A stretch of DNA of 64,000 bases from Albibacterium sp035514885. GTDB taxonomy: Bacteria > Bacteroidota > Bacteroidia > Sphingobacteriales > Sphingobacteriaceae. The DNA lies in NCBI RefSeq assembly GCF_035514885.1, contig NZ_DATJCH010000024.1:248001-312000 (forward strand), written 5' to 3'. This document shows positions 8,725 to 17,392 of the stretch, piece by piece. Each line of letters starts with the position of its first letter. Position 1 is the stretch's first letter. The translations under genes were made by a program, and so were the position numbers. The notes beneath the pieces are model-generated. The model was not told where the DNA came from. It saw only the letters and a program-made list of their open reading frames with translations, and searched no databases.

Positions 8725-10014
8725 TTAATTTTTTATATATTTCATTAAATCGAAGCCAATATCTGTTCTGAAGTAACGTCCGTTATAGAAGATTCTTCCA
8801 GAGTCAGCCGTAGCCTGTTGTAAGGCTTCAAAAAGGTCATTCCCCAAGGCTGTAACAGCAAGCACGCGCCCACCATTTGTTTGTACAGTGCCTTCTTTTA
8901 ATGTGGTTCCTGCATGGAAAACAATCGATTCATGTATGTTCTCCAATCCGGTAATTACCTTACCATTTTCATACTTTTCAGGATACCCTCCAGAAACCAA
9001 TACAATCGTAGCAGCGGTCTTGGCAGATAAAGTTAATGTTTTCTCATGTAAGTTTTGATTAGCAACTCCAGAAAGCAAATCAACAAGGTCACTTTCTATC
9101 CTTGGTAAAACACTCTCAGTTTCCGGATCGCCCATTCTCACATTGTATTCAATCAGGTAAGGATCATCATTTACAATCATTAAACCTAAGAAGATAAATC
9201 CTTTATAAGGTATTTGCTCCGCCTTTAATCCTTCAATTGTAGGAATGATAATTCGATCTTCTACCTTTTTAAGAAATTCATCGCTCGCAAAAGGAACCGG
9301 AGAAACCGACCCCATACCTCCTGTATTTAGGCCTTTATCTCCTTCACCAATTCTTTTATAGTCTTTCGCTGAAGGCAATATTTTATAAGAATTACCATCG
9401 GTAAGTACAAAAACAGAAAGTTCAATTCCATCCAGGAACTGTTCTACTACAACCATATCGCCAGCTTCTCCAAATTTAGCATCCATAAGCATGGATCTTA
9501 ATTCAACTTTTGCCTCTTCGCGGTTTTCACAAATCAATACTCCTTTTCCGGCAGCCAGTCCGTCTGCTTTTAAAACAATTGGTAAACTATGGTTATCCAG
9601 GTAGGCTAACCCTTCTTGCAAAGTTTCCTTTGTAAATGTTTCTGAAGAAGCGGTAGGAATACCATACTTATTCATAAATCTTTTTGAGAAATCTTTACTG
9701 CCTTCTAATTGAGCCCCAGCCTGCTGTGGGCCAACTACGGCAATTTTGGCTAGATCCGGGCGACTTAAAAAATAATCATGAATTCCTTTTACCAGTGGTT
9801 CTTCCGGACCCACAAGCACAATGTCAATTGCATTCTCAATCGAAAAAGCAGCAATGCCTTCAAAGTCAGTAACTTTTAAAGGAACGTTGATGCCATAAAT
9901 ACCTGTGCCGGCATTTCCCGGAGCAATGTATAATTTATCAATTTGTTTGCTTTGGGAGATTTTCCAAGCAAAAGCACATTCTCTTCCTCCTGAACCTACT
10001 ATTAAAATATTCAT
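8725..10014 (-). CDS. purD: Phosphoribosylamine-glycine ligase
   Basis: PurD (GAR synthetase) joins phosphoribosylamine and glycine with ATP in the second step of purine synthesis. The 429-residue ATP-grasp protein starts MNILIVGSGGRECAFAWKI, has LKADGLAAGKGVLIC near residue 145, NTGGMGSVSP near residue 225 and YNVRMGDPETE near residue 290. It is the first gene of the minus-strand run purD-polA-rnhB-gcvT-comB, with a TATCTTTG box upstream. No other pur genes are near. Confidence 0.96.
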   Translation of the reverse strand: MNILIVGSGGRECAFAWKISQSKQIDKLYIAPGNAGTGIYGINVPLKVTDFEGIAAFSIENAIDIVLVGPEEPLVKGIHDYFLSRPDLAKIAVVGPQQAGAQLEGSKDFSKRFMNKYGIPTASSETFTKETLQEGLAYLDNHSLPIVLKADGLAAGKGVLICENREEAKVELRSMLMDAKFGEAGDMVVVEQFLDGIELSVFVLTDGNSYKILPSAKDYKRIGEGDKGLNTGGMGSVSPVPFASDEFLKKVEDRIIIPTIEGLKAEQIPYKGFIFLGLMIVNDDPYLIEYNVRMGDPETESVLPRIESDLVDLLSGVANQNLHEKTLTLSAKTAATIVLVSGGYPEKYENGKVITGLENIHESIVFHAGTTLKEGTVQTNGGRVLAVTALGNDLFEALQQATADSGRIFYNGRYFRTDIGFDLMKYIKN

Positions 10015-10061
10015 ATTTTATTTATTCGTTGCCTTATGTAATTTAAAAACTCAAATATTTA

Positions 10062-10069
10062 CAAAGATA
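10062..10069 (-). promoter_or_regulatory. Candidate -7 box of purD
   Basis: On the minus strand TATCTTTG, a full match to TAnnTTTG, 48 bases upstream of the purD start. A -33 TTG is not at the standard spacing. Confidence 0.45.
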
Positions 10070-10177
10070 TTTTTTTTATAACATTAACCTGTTTATTAAG
10101 GCAATTTCTTAATAAACCTTATTTACTGCTCCTCCAATAAATTGTATCTTTACATTTCTTTCAAAATAGCTCAAAAA

Positions 10178-10951
10178 ATGGAAACTTTAAAAGTAACGAT
10201 AAACGAACGTATGGCCTTGATTGGCTTAGATCGTGGAAAATCGAATGCCATTAATTTGAAAATGCTTCAGGAATTGAATACTCTTTTAAAAAGTATTGAA
10301 AGCGATGATTCCATAGCCGGAATTATTTTACACGGTAAAGAGCGTTTCTTCAGTTCTGGTTTGGACCTGATTGAATTATTTGACTATAACGAAAAGGAGA
10401 TTCAAGAGTTCTGGATTCTCTTTTTAGAATTTGTAAAAAACTTTGTAGGCTTTAAAAAGCCCAGCGTTGCAGCCATTAGTGGCCATAGCCCCGCTGGCGG
10501 ATGTGTATTGGCTCTTTGCTGCGATTACCGGATTATGAATGAAGGCGACTTTATTATCGGATTGAATGAGGTGCCGGTAGGAATCATTGTTCCGGATAGT
10601 ATTTTTCACTTATATAGTTTTTGGATTGGACAGGCAAGAGCCTATCGCAATCTTTTAGAAGGCAAACTCTTCAGCCCCCAACAAGCTTTAGAAATCGGTT
10701 TAATCGATGAGCTTGTTAGTCCGGATAAATTAAGAAGCAGATCAGAAAAGCAATTGCTTCTATACTTACAACAGGATGCAAATACCTGGCAGCAAAGCAA
10801 ATTAAACATGCGCAATGATTTAATAAGTCAGATGGGAAATACGTCTGATGAAATATTGAATAGCATTCTAAAACAGTGGTGGTCTCCTTCTACCCGCTCT
10901 ATTTTGAGAACCATTATCAGCAACCTAACAGGTAACAAGAATGGAAGATAA
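10178..10951 (+). CDS. Enoyl-CoA hydratase/isomerase (crotonase) family protein
   Basis: A crotonase-fold protein of 257 residues from the ATG at 10178 (METLKVTINERMALI); a 12-codon extension upstream has no family support. The oxyanion-hole loops are visible as KERFFSSGLDL near residue 52 and ISGHSPAGGCVLALCCDYR near residue 98. The Glu expected of true hydratases around residue 120 is not obvious, since the region reads IGLNEVPVGI, so isomerase or another crotonase activity is possible. It overlaps the next gene by 11 bases; that partner is a dienoyl-CoA reductase-like SDR, which supports a role in unsaturated fatty acid beta-oxidation. Confidence 0.85.
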   Translation: METLKVTINERMALIGLDRGKSNAINLKMLQELNTLLKSIESDDSIAGIILHGKERFFSSGLDLIELFDYNEKEIQEFWILFLEFVKNFVGFKKPSVAAISGHSPAGGCVLALCCDYRIMNEGDFIIGLNEVPVGIIVPDSIFHLYSFWIGQARAYRNLLEGKLFSPQQALEIGLIDELVSPDKLRSRSEKQLLLYLQQDANTWQQSKLNMRNDLISQMGNTSDEILNSILKQWWSPSTRSILRTIISNLTGNKNGR

Positions 10952-11825
10952 CAACCATAATCGCGGTGCATTTCGGGATGATGCGCTGAAAGGAAAAACC
11001 TTCGTAATAACGGGCGGAGGAACTGGATTAGGAAGAGCAATGGGAACCTACTTTTTAAAGTTAGGTGCAAATTTAGTCATCACAAGCCGCAAGTTTGATG
11101 TATTAGAAGCAACGGCCAAGGAATTAGAAAAAGAAACAGGAGGTAAGGTATTAGCCATTGCTTGTGATGTTAGAAACTACGAAGAGGTCGAAAATCTTTT
11201 AAAGGAAAGCATAGCCCGTTTCGGAGAAATTAACGGTCTTGTAAATAATGCAGCCGGTAATTTCATTTCCCCAACAGAACGTCTCTCTGCAAATGCATTT
11301 TCTTCTATCATTGATATTGTTTTAAAAGGAACGGTTAATTGTACATTGGCATTTGGTAAACATTGGATTGCAGCAAAACAAGCTGCCAGCGTTTTAAATA
11401 TTGTAACGACATATGCTTTTACAGGTTCGGGATACGTAGTTCCATCGGCCGCAGCAAAAGGAGGCGTAATTTCCTTAACCAAATCCCTTGCTGTAGAATG
11501 GGGAAAGTATGGAATAAGACATAATGCAATAGCACCCGGTCCTTTTCCAACAAAAGGAGCATGGGAACGTTTGTTACCTGGCGACTTAGCCGAGAAATTC
11601 GATTTCAAAAAACGAGTTCCTCTTAATCGTGTAGGCGATCATCAGGAGCTGGCTAATTTAGCAGCCTTTTTACTATCAGATTTCTCCGGATACATCAATG
11701 GCGAAATAATTACCATTGACGGTGGCGAATGGTTGCAAGGAGCGGGACAATTCAACGATCTAAAAGAAATTCCTGATAAAATGTGGGACTCGCTGGAGGA
11801 ACAGATCAGGAAAACAAAGAAGTAA
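10941..11825 (+). CDS. SDR-family oxidoreductase, 2,4-dienoyl-CoA reductase-like
   Basis: A 294-residue short-chain dehydrogenase. The cofactor motif TGGGTGLGRAMG is near residue 24, the NNAAGNF motif near residue 102, and the C-terminal part has the SDR signature GPFPTKGAWERL. The usual catalytic YxxxK is replaced by a Ser/Lys pattern (PSAAAKGGV), as in peroxisomal-type 2,4-dienoyl-CoA reductases, which lack the canonical Tyr. That and the upstream crotonase gene, overlapping by 11 bases, argue for NADPH-dependent reduction of dienoyl-CoA during breakdown of unsaturated fatty acids. Confidence 0.85.
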   Translation: MEDNNHNRGAFRDDALKGKTFVITGGGTGLGRAMGTYFLKLGANLVITSRKFDVLEATAKELEKETGGKVLAIACDVRNYEEVENLLKESIARFGEINGLVNNAAGNFISPTERLSANAFSSIIDIVLKGTVNCTLAFGKHWIAAKQAASVLNIVTTYAFTGSGYVVPSAAAKGGVISLTKSLAVEWGKYGIRHNAIAPGPFPTKGAWERLLPGDLAEKFDFKKRVPLNRVGDHQELANLAAFLLSDFSGYINGEIITIDGGEWLQGAGQFNDLKEIPDKMWDSLEEQIRKTKK

Positions 11826-11873
11826 TAAATAAACCTGAATTTTTTAATTCTCTTAAACAAAAAATAGAAGAAG

Positions 11874-12158
11874 ATGGCGGATACGCAAGTCGAGGAAAAA
11901 ACTTACACCCTGGATGAGATATTAACAGCGGTAAATAGAAACAACCGTCTGGTTTTATGGAACGATGATACCAACACTTTTGAACATGTAATTCATTGCC
12001 TGATTAAATACTTGGATTATACCGATAGCCAGGCAGAAAAAATTGCCTGGATTGTACACACCAAAGGAAAATGTACAATATTAGAAGGTACGTGGACAGA
12101 AATAGAAGTTTACCGTAAAATATTAAAACACGAAGGGCTTTCAGTTACCAATGAATAG
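11874..12158 (+). CDS. clpS: ATP-dependent Clp protease adaptor ClpS
   Basis: ClpS delivers N-degron substrates to ClpA-type unfoldases. The 94-residue protein has the core motifs: VLWNDDTNTFEHVI near residue 26 (the NDDxxxxEFV region that contacts the N-degron) and the helix ending AEKIAWIVHTKGKCTI near residue 60. The length suits the family, with a short flexible N-terminus. It lies 48 bases after the SDR gene and may be read from the same transcript, although the function is unrelated. Confidence 0.93.
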   Translation: MADTQVEEKTYTLDEILTAVNRNNRLVLWNDDTNTFEHVIHCLIKYLDYTDSQAEKIAWIVHTKGKCTILEGTWTEIEVYRKILKHEGLSVTNE

Positions 12159-12367
12159 ATCCTCGTAAGCCCCTTCAAAGTGCCTTGTTTTACTTCAGAG
12201 TTAGATAATAGAAACATTCCTCCGTTGTATTTACGTTAAAAGAGCCAAAAAAGCGTAGACCTAACGCAGGAACAACGCAGCATAACGGAAGCATGTAAAG
12301 CAAGGTATTTATATGGTATATCGAAGGTATGACAATTAAAGATAAATGGTGAGAAAATAGCTGCTGC
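12159..12367. other. Gene-free stretch between clpS and the metallo-beta-lactamase relic
   Basis: No open frame here resembles a known protein on either strand. The base composition is not unusual. The C-terminal third expected for the neighbouring relic is not recognisable in it, so a deletion or replacement probably ended the relic here. No clear terminator hairpin was seen after clpS. Confidence 0.5.
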
Positions 12368-12949
12368 TTTTACTAAACAGCCTCCAAACATTATGTTTTC
12401 GGAAGGGAAATAACTAACGATATTATCCTTTGTATGTCCTTCTCCGAGAAATTTTGGAATAACTTTTTCGTTTCCTACTTTTAAATAAGTGACTCTTTGA
12501 AACTGTTTCTGGGAATAGTAAGGTTATTTTCCTGAGCAAGTCCAATGGTTTTGAAGTATGCATAAGAAGGAATATTGTTTTGATGAAAGGCGTTTAAACC
12601 GCCCAACAGTCATTATGGAAACGAGTAGCAATAATTGCGTTTATTTTACAATTCAGAGTTTGTTCTATCCATTAATTAACTCTTCTAAACTTTTATCGTT
12701 GTTTATAGAGTCAAAAACAATTGCTTCATTATTATTTCTTACAATGAGACCGTTACAAGGAACGTTTTCAAAGTCCTGGTTTGTAGTAAGGAAGTATGTT
12801 CAAAAGTGCTTTCGGAGATCTGTGTTATAATTAAATCCTCAGATTGGTAAACGACTTTCCGAGTAAATAAATTATTTTTTTTGAGAGCTACAGTTTATAA
12901 ATAATATCGCGCATAGAGCTATTAATAAAGCCTTTATAATGACTTTATT
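12368..12949 (-). pseudogene. Decayed subclass B1 metallo-beta-lactamase (lipoprotein type)
   Basis: Read on the minus strand, successive frames give a clear B1 metallo-beta-lactamase. They show a lipoprotein signal (ALCAILFINCSS) without an ATG, then VVYQSEDLIITQISE, then VPCNGLIVRNNNEAIVFD, then FHQNNIPSYAYFKT, then FLGEGHTKDNIVSYF and FGGCLVK. At least three frameshifts and several in-frame stops separate these blocks. The first zinc His of the HxHxD motif is Arg (ATRFHNDC), while the GHTKDN His and GGC Cys remain. The last third, including the final His ligand, is missing. An intact enzyme would hydrolyse beta-lactams in the periplasm; this copy cannot. Confidence 0.85.
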
Positions 12950-12994
12950 TTTTTATTCGCTATTAAAAAATGTCGGAATTGAGCGCTCGTATAG

Positions 12995-14026
12995 CTATAA
13001 AGATTCATTGGCGATAAAGGTATTATCGCTTAAAGTTTTCATAAAGGAGATAACATCTTGTTTTTCCTGTTCGGTTAGAGGTATTCTATTGCCATTTTCT
13101 TTAAAAATAGGATCAAGATTATCAGCATTCAGAACACCGCCATCAAAATAATCCAGTACAGATCTTAAGGTCGGAAATTGACCGAAACTTCCATATGGTG
13201 CAGTGTATTCTACGTTCCTTAGAGAAGGAACCCGGAAGCTCATGTAATCTGCAGGAATTCCTGTTATTCTTGCACGCCCCGCTTCCTCTGTGCTGGGATT
13301 TACAGGAAAACCAATATTTCTGAAGCTTTGGTCAGTGAATAGTTCCGTGCTGTGGCAATTCTCGCACTTTATTTTAAATATCTGATAGCCCCGCGCTTCG
13401 CTTTCTGTAAATGTCTTGCCTTCGTTTCGTTTTACTTTATCATATTTACTGTTGGCCGAGATTAACGTATATTCATATTGAGCAATACTTCGGTAAATTC
13501 GTTCGGGGGTTACGTTTTCATCTCCAAAAGCTTTTCTGAACAGTTCTTTGTATTCGTGTACGGTGCCAATTTTCCCAATTACTTCCAAAATGGAAGAGTC
13601 CATTTCTTCATGCGTTATGATGGGAACCAAAGGTTGCTTTTCTAATTGAAGGATATTTCCATCCCAATTATAAAACTTCATGAAGGCCATATTTTGAACG
13701 GGCGGTGTATTCCGGAGACCTACCCGGTCGTAAATGCCTAGAGCCTGTGCATGATTATCGGAAAAGGCATTCGACGGCTGGTGGCAGCTGGCACAGGAAA
13801 TCGTATTGTTCGCACTAAACATTTTTTCGTGGAAAAGCTTTTCGCCCAATTGTACGCCAAATTTAGTGGGTTTATTTCCGTTTACCGAACTGTTCAATGG
13901 TGGAAAGCCGACAGGAATACTCAGTGTAATTTCGGGATTTTCGTAAGGTATTGGCTTAATGGCATCATCTCTGCTACAGGATGGCAGCAGGAGGAAGATT
14001 GGTAAAATTGCGAATAGTCTTTTCAT
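12995..14026 (-). CDS. Di-heme peroxidase, MauG/MbnH-like lipoprotein
   Basis: A 343-residue exported di-heme protein of the bacterial cytochrome c peroxidase/MauG superfamily. A lipobox (LLPSC, Cys17) precedes two heme sites, CASCH at 78-82 and CENCH at 221-225. The stretch that in classical peroxidases reads PYMHDG is PYGSFG (277-282), so the usual Met ligand is missing, which fits MauG-like enzymes better than H2O2-detoxifying peroxidases. The next upstream gene encodes an MbnP-like protein. In methanobactin systems MbnH is a MauG-type enzyme that oxidises a Trp of MbnP to kynurenine, creating a Cu(I) site. The role here is inferred from this pairing. Confidence 0.8.
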   Translation of the reverse strand: MKRLFAILPIFLLLPSCSRDDAIKPIPYENPEITLSIPVGFPPLNSSVNGNKPTKFGVQLGEKLFHEKMFSANNTISCASCHQPSNAFSDNHAQALGIYDRVGLRNTPPVQNMAFMKFYNWDGNILQLEKQPLVPIITHEEMDSSILEVIGKIGTVHEYKELFRKAFGDENVTPERIYRSIAQYEYTLISANSKYDKVKRNEGKTFTESEARGYQIFKIKCENCHSTELFTDQSFRNIGFPVNPSTEEAGRARITGIPADYMSFRVPSLRNVEYTAPYGSFGQFPTLRSVLDYFDGGVLNADNLDPIFKENGNRIPLTEQEKQDVISFMKTLSDNTFIANESL

Positions 14027-14057
14027 TTCAAAATAGCACTTTGTAAAAACATTTGGA

Positions 14058-14097
14058 AAAGAGCCGCCATCTTTTTAAAACTTTCTGGCGGCTCTTT
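14058..14097 (-). terminator. Hairpin between mbnP-like and di-heme peroxidase genes
   Basis: A perfect 12-base inverted repeat AAAGAGCCGCCA (14058-14069) / TGGCGGCTCTTT (14086-14097). On the minus strand it is followed by only a short U run, so it may be a partial terminator or a processing stem that lowers expression of the downstream peroxidase gene relative to the rest of the cluster. Confidence 0.55.
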
Positions 14098-14104
14098 GAA
14101 TTAA

Positions 14105-14971
14105 TTAGTTTTCTACGCTGCTGATAGAAAACATTCCAGAAAGATCGCTGGAACCGTTTCCACCTAAATTATCAACAAATTTTACCATTTGGGCTGCAGT
14201 ATGGATATTGGGCGTAGCATTGTCACCCATTCCTGTTCCCGTTGACAGGATAATAGTATTAATTTTTCCACTCAGCAGTTTGTCGAAGTCAGCTTTAATA
14301 GTAATTTTTGGGGCTTTACGGCCTACGATAGCATTGGCAGTAAGATCTAAGGTTATATCTCTGTATGCATCAATCCCTTGTGTATATGCGCCTTCGGTGC
14401 CTTCAACTGTGCTTCCTGTATGGATGGACATTTCTTTATTATCGGTATCATAAAAGCCTTCCACTTTTGTAAAACGATACCCGGTTCCCCATTCCCACAT
14501 CATCTCTGTATCGTTAGCCCCGGCCTCCGCATAAAATTTCGGGAATTTTGTCTGATCCAGTGTGTTCAGTTCCGGTTTAACTCCCAATCCGAATTTTATC
14601 TGTTTGTATTCACCTGCAGGGATATTGCTCAACACGTAATCTAGCGTCTGCGGTTTAGCATGGTTGATCACCGTTGCCCCTTGGTCTAAATTGTTCACGT
14701 TGTATGGAAATTCACTGCCGTCTGCTTTTATAAGGCGGATGTTGCTAATTACATATTTTAGTTCTGAGAAGTGATGAACCTGTCCTTTAGCAGAAGTATT
14801 TGTTGTTGCATTGGAAGACGTTGCATCTCCCAGAACGATCGTTGTATTTTTAAAGGTGTTGTCGAAATGTAACGTAACATTATTTGCGACAGGAATATCA
14901 TCAGATTTACTGCAGGATATCAATGCTAATGAGAAGGCTGATATGAACAGGTAGTTTTTTAAATTTTTCAT
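14105..14971 (-). CDS. MbnP-like copper-binding lipoprotein
   Basis: The 288-residue protein has a lipobox (LALISC, Cys20), so it is probably anchored in a membrane facing the periplasm. It carries the MbnP-like pattern: SELKYVISNIRLIKADGS near residue 68, IPAGEYKQIKFGLGV near residue 116, and the Trp motif MMWEWGTGYRF near residue 155 before KVEGFY. In characterised MbnP a Trp is oxidised to kynurenine by the di-heme partner MbnH and the product binds Cu(I). The partner gene lies directly downstream here. Which Trp would be modified cannot be decided from the sequence. Family assignment good; the metal is inferred. Confidence 0.82.
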   Translation of the reverse strand: MKNLKNYLFISAFSLALISCSKSDDIPVANNVTLHFDNTFKNTTIVLGDATSSNATTNTSAKGQVHHFSELKYVISNIRLIKADGSEFPYNVNNLDQGATVINHAKPQTLDYVLSNIPAGEYKQIKFGLGVKPELNTLDQTKFPKFYAEAGANDTEMMWEWGTGYRFTKVEGFYDTDNKEMSIHTGSTVEGTEGAYTQGIDAYRDITLDLTANAIVGRKAPKITIKADFDKLLSGKINTIILSTGTGMGDNATPNIHTAAQMVKFVDNLGGNGSSDLSGMFSISSVEN

Positions 14972-15029
14972 TTCTTTTTACTTAATTACTTGTCTTGATT
15001 TAATAATTTGCTTTGAATTCATTTGTAAA

Positions 15030-15395
15030 TCAGGCATTGGGAGGTGGTACAAAGATTTCCAGGGAAGGTTCCTTGTACAGGATTTCTTTATAGGTGGATA
15101 TCTTAACCGGTATTTCGGCTGTCTGGTTTTTTGTTTCGAATTTAATGATTGAAATGTGCAGCATATCAACCTTTTGATAGATATTGATTGGAGCAGACTC
15201 GTTACTTTCTGTTTTCTGCAATTGCTTTTTTAAATAACATGTTCCATGGCATTGCAATTCCGGTTTATCTTTGTTGATACAAAACTTTTGTTCTATGGCG
15301 TCTTGATTCAGTTTAAAATGCATGACAATGATAGTTCGCTGAAAGCCAATCAGCAAGGATAAAATCATTAGCAATGCACTGAACCCCTTTTTCAT
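15030..15395 (-). CDS. Small exported protein with C-x9-C-x3-C motif (copy A)
   Basis: A 121-residue protein of unknown function with an N-terminal hydrophobic segment (about residues 6-18). The core is CINKDKPELQCHGTCYL, with Cys at 39, 49 and 53, His50 and a following Lys-rich helix; the C-terminus ends EIFVPPPNA. The protein encoded at 18519-18893 has the same colinear layout and Cys spacing. The three Cys and one His are plausible metal ligands. It lies four bases after the TonB receptor gene and before the MbnP-like gene, so a role in periplasmic metal handling is a reasonable inference, not shown. Confidence 0.75.
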   Translation of the reverse strand: MKKGFSALLMILSLLIGFQRTIIVMHFKLNQDAIEQKFCINKDKPELQCHGTCYLKKQLQKTESNESAPINIYQKVDMLHISIIKFETKNQTAEIPVKISTYKEILYKEPSLEIFVPPPNA

Positions 15396-15399
15396 CTTA

Positions 15400-17388
15400 T
15401 CAGAAATTGAATTTCAATGAAGTGAAAATATTGCGCCCCATTCTCGGAATATTACCCCAATCTGCATAGGTGCTATAATACTCGTTGAATATGTTCTCCG
15501 CACCAACTTGCAAAGCTGTTTTTACGTTTTTAATATTGAAGGTGTAATCGCCGGAGATATTCCAGATCATGTAAGCCGGCGTTTGGTCTTCTCCATATTC
15601 TGGGCTGTAATTATCCTGCTTAAAATCGCCGTTCATTGAAGTTTGAACACTGAATCCTTTGTGCATGAAATGAAGGGATGTTTGATAGCTCAACGGGCGA
15701 ATGAATGGCAGGTTTCCATCTTTGTCGTCGGTTGCCCGTGCATAGTTGAGTACGCCTTTCCAATGTAAATGTTGCAAAATATCGTAGTTGGTGTTTATGG
15801 TAAGGTTGAAAAGTTTAGCATGATCTAATGAGGTATAGCCTTTCACACCAACTGACTGGTAATTCATCGGGCTCCCCAGGCTCAAAATTCTTCCGATGAT
15901 GTAATTTTGAATGTGGAAATAATTTGCTTTGGCTTCGATGCTCATTTTTTCGTTTTTAAACCCGGCACTCGCGTTGGCTTCATAAGAAATTTCATTTTTT
16001 AAATCAGGGTTTCCGATGTAATCGTAGCGGTCAAAACTGTTGTAGATGTAATATCCGTAAGCTTCCGAAACAGAAGGTGCTCTATGACCATATCCTGTTC
16101 CAATAGAAAAATCGAACTGGTCGATATTCAGTTCATAGCTAGCGTGCAGGCCGGGTAAAAGCCTGTTGTTTTTCTGAGGTGCCTCTGGATAAAAAATGCG
16201 GTTGAACTCTACGTATTTGGAATAATTGTAATTCAGGCCTAAGGAACCACCAAAGTTTAATTGGCTTTTATCAGAAATCTCCCAGGAATTATTCATAGAC
16301 AGACCTGTAAAACGGGTTGTAACCCATGGCCAGCTATAGGCAAACATCGTTCTCTTGCTTCGGTCTTGCGGATACATCCGCATCTCTGCAATGGATATAT
16401 TTTCGTAGACATTTAGCTGTATTTCAGAAGAATAACGGTCTTCTTGAAGGTTTATCTTAGAAATTAGTCCGTAAGTAGTACTCCAGCCCGGCATATCCAT
16501 GTGGACTAGATTTTCGGGGCGTGTAGTATCATCCATATAATGTTCTATTGCATTGAAGTACAATTTGGTATCCCAAATTCTCACCAAACCCGCCTCAAAT
16601 AACTGTTTGTAGGAGGCGGATGTAATAATTGCCCGTGAAAGCCATAAATCCATGGGAAGTGCCGGATAGCCTACATCTTTTGCTTGATCAAAAATAGCAT
16701 CCACCCTTACCGAAGACAAAGGACTTATTTTGTATGCCAGCCCCAGGGAGGTATTGAATTTATTGTATTGTGAGTGTTTAATTTCATTTTGATTTCCATC
16801 GTGGTAATTGCCCGCTTTCCGAAAGGAAATGCTTCCGTCTGCCACAAACTTGTCGCCTGCATAGGATGCGTTTGCCAGATTATAAAACTGTTTGTTATTG
16901 AATTCAAAACCGGTTTGATAAGCACCGCTAAATTTCTTTTCGAGTCCAAAAGGTGTGCTTTTTCTTTTCAGATCAATGCTGCCCCCAACCGTAGCGCCAT
17001 GCAGGCTGCCTTCCTGGCCGGATTTTATATCGATGGTAGAAAGATTGTTACTTTCTACATACGAAGTGATCGGGTCCATTTTATCGGTACATGCTCCGAA
17101 AATATGCATTCCGTCTATTGTAAGCGTAGAACGTTCTGAGCTCATGTTATTAAGTAAGGGCTCCCATGCATAAGCTCCACGTTTAATAAAACTTATATTT
17201 TCGGAAGATGCCAGGAATTCGTCGACCGAAACGGCCATTTTCATTTCGGTTTCAATCTTCCTTTTGGCGATACCGATTATTTTTACTTCTTCCAGGTGTT
17301 TGCTGGTGTCTCTTGGTATTTCAGCATCTTGTGCATTAGCGTTCATTCCAAGAAAAAGAACTAAAAAAATAACACTTAATTTCTTCAT
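15400..17388 (-). CDS. TonB-dependent outer membrane receptor
   Basis: A 662-residue receptor from the start MKKLSVIFLVLF at 17388, which begins a clean signal peptide ending ANAQ; an upstream extension to 17436 would overlap the preceding gene. The plug domain is at about residues 50-160 (LTIDGMHIFGACTDKMDP, then GATVGGSIDLK) and the rest is a beta-barrel ending in Phe (FTSLKFNF). There is no SusD partner and no carboxypeptidase-regulatory N-terminal domain, so it resembles metal or siderophore receptors rather than glycan receptors. The gene lies between the YtkA-like lipoprotein and the Cys-motif protein, pointing to import of a metal or metal complex, probably copper. Confidence 0.88.
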   Translation of the reverse strand: MKKLSVIFLVLFLGMNANAQDAEIPRDTSKHLEEVKIIGIAKRKIETEMKMAVSVDEFLASSENISFIKRGAYAWEPLLNNMSSERSTLTIDGMHIFGACTDKMDPITSYVESNNLSTIDIKSGQEGSLHGATVGGSIDLKRKSTPFGLEKKFSGAYQTGFEFNNKQFYNLANASYAGDKFVADGSISFRKAGNYHDGNQNEIKHSQYNKFNTSLGLAYKISPLSSVRVDAIFDQAKDVGYPALPMDLWLSRAIITSASYKQLFEAGLVRIWDTKLYFNAIEHYMDDTTRPENLVHMDMPGWSTTYGLISKINLQEDRYSSEIQLNVYENISIAEMRMYPQDRSKRTMFAYSWPWVTTRFTGLSMNNSWEISDKSQLNFGGSLGLNYNYSKYVEFNRIFYPEAPQKNNRLLPGLHASYELNIDQFDFSIGTGYGHRAPSVSEAYGYYIYNSFDRYDYIGNPDLKNEISYEANASAGFKNEKMSIEAKANYFHIQNYIIGRILSLGSPMNYQSVGVKGYTSLDHAKLFNLTINTNYDILQHLHWKGVLNYARATDDKDGNLPFIRPLSYQTSLHFMHKGFSVQTSMNGDFKQDNYSPEYGEDQTPAYMIWNISGDYTFNIKNVKTALQVGAENIFNEYYSTYADWGNIPRMGRNIFTSLKFNF

Positions 17389-17392
17389 AATC

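Noticed and set aside
12558..12830. Open frame of 90 codons on the plus strand
   Set aside because: It runs antisense through the metallo-beta-lactamase relic, which is far better supported on the minus strand; its own product resembles nothing.
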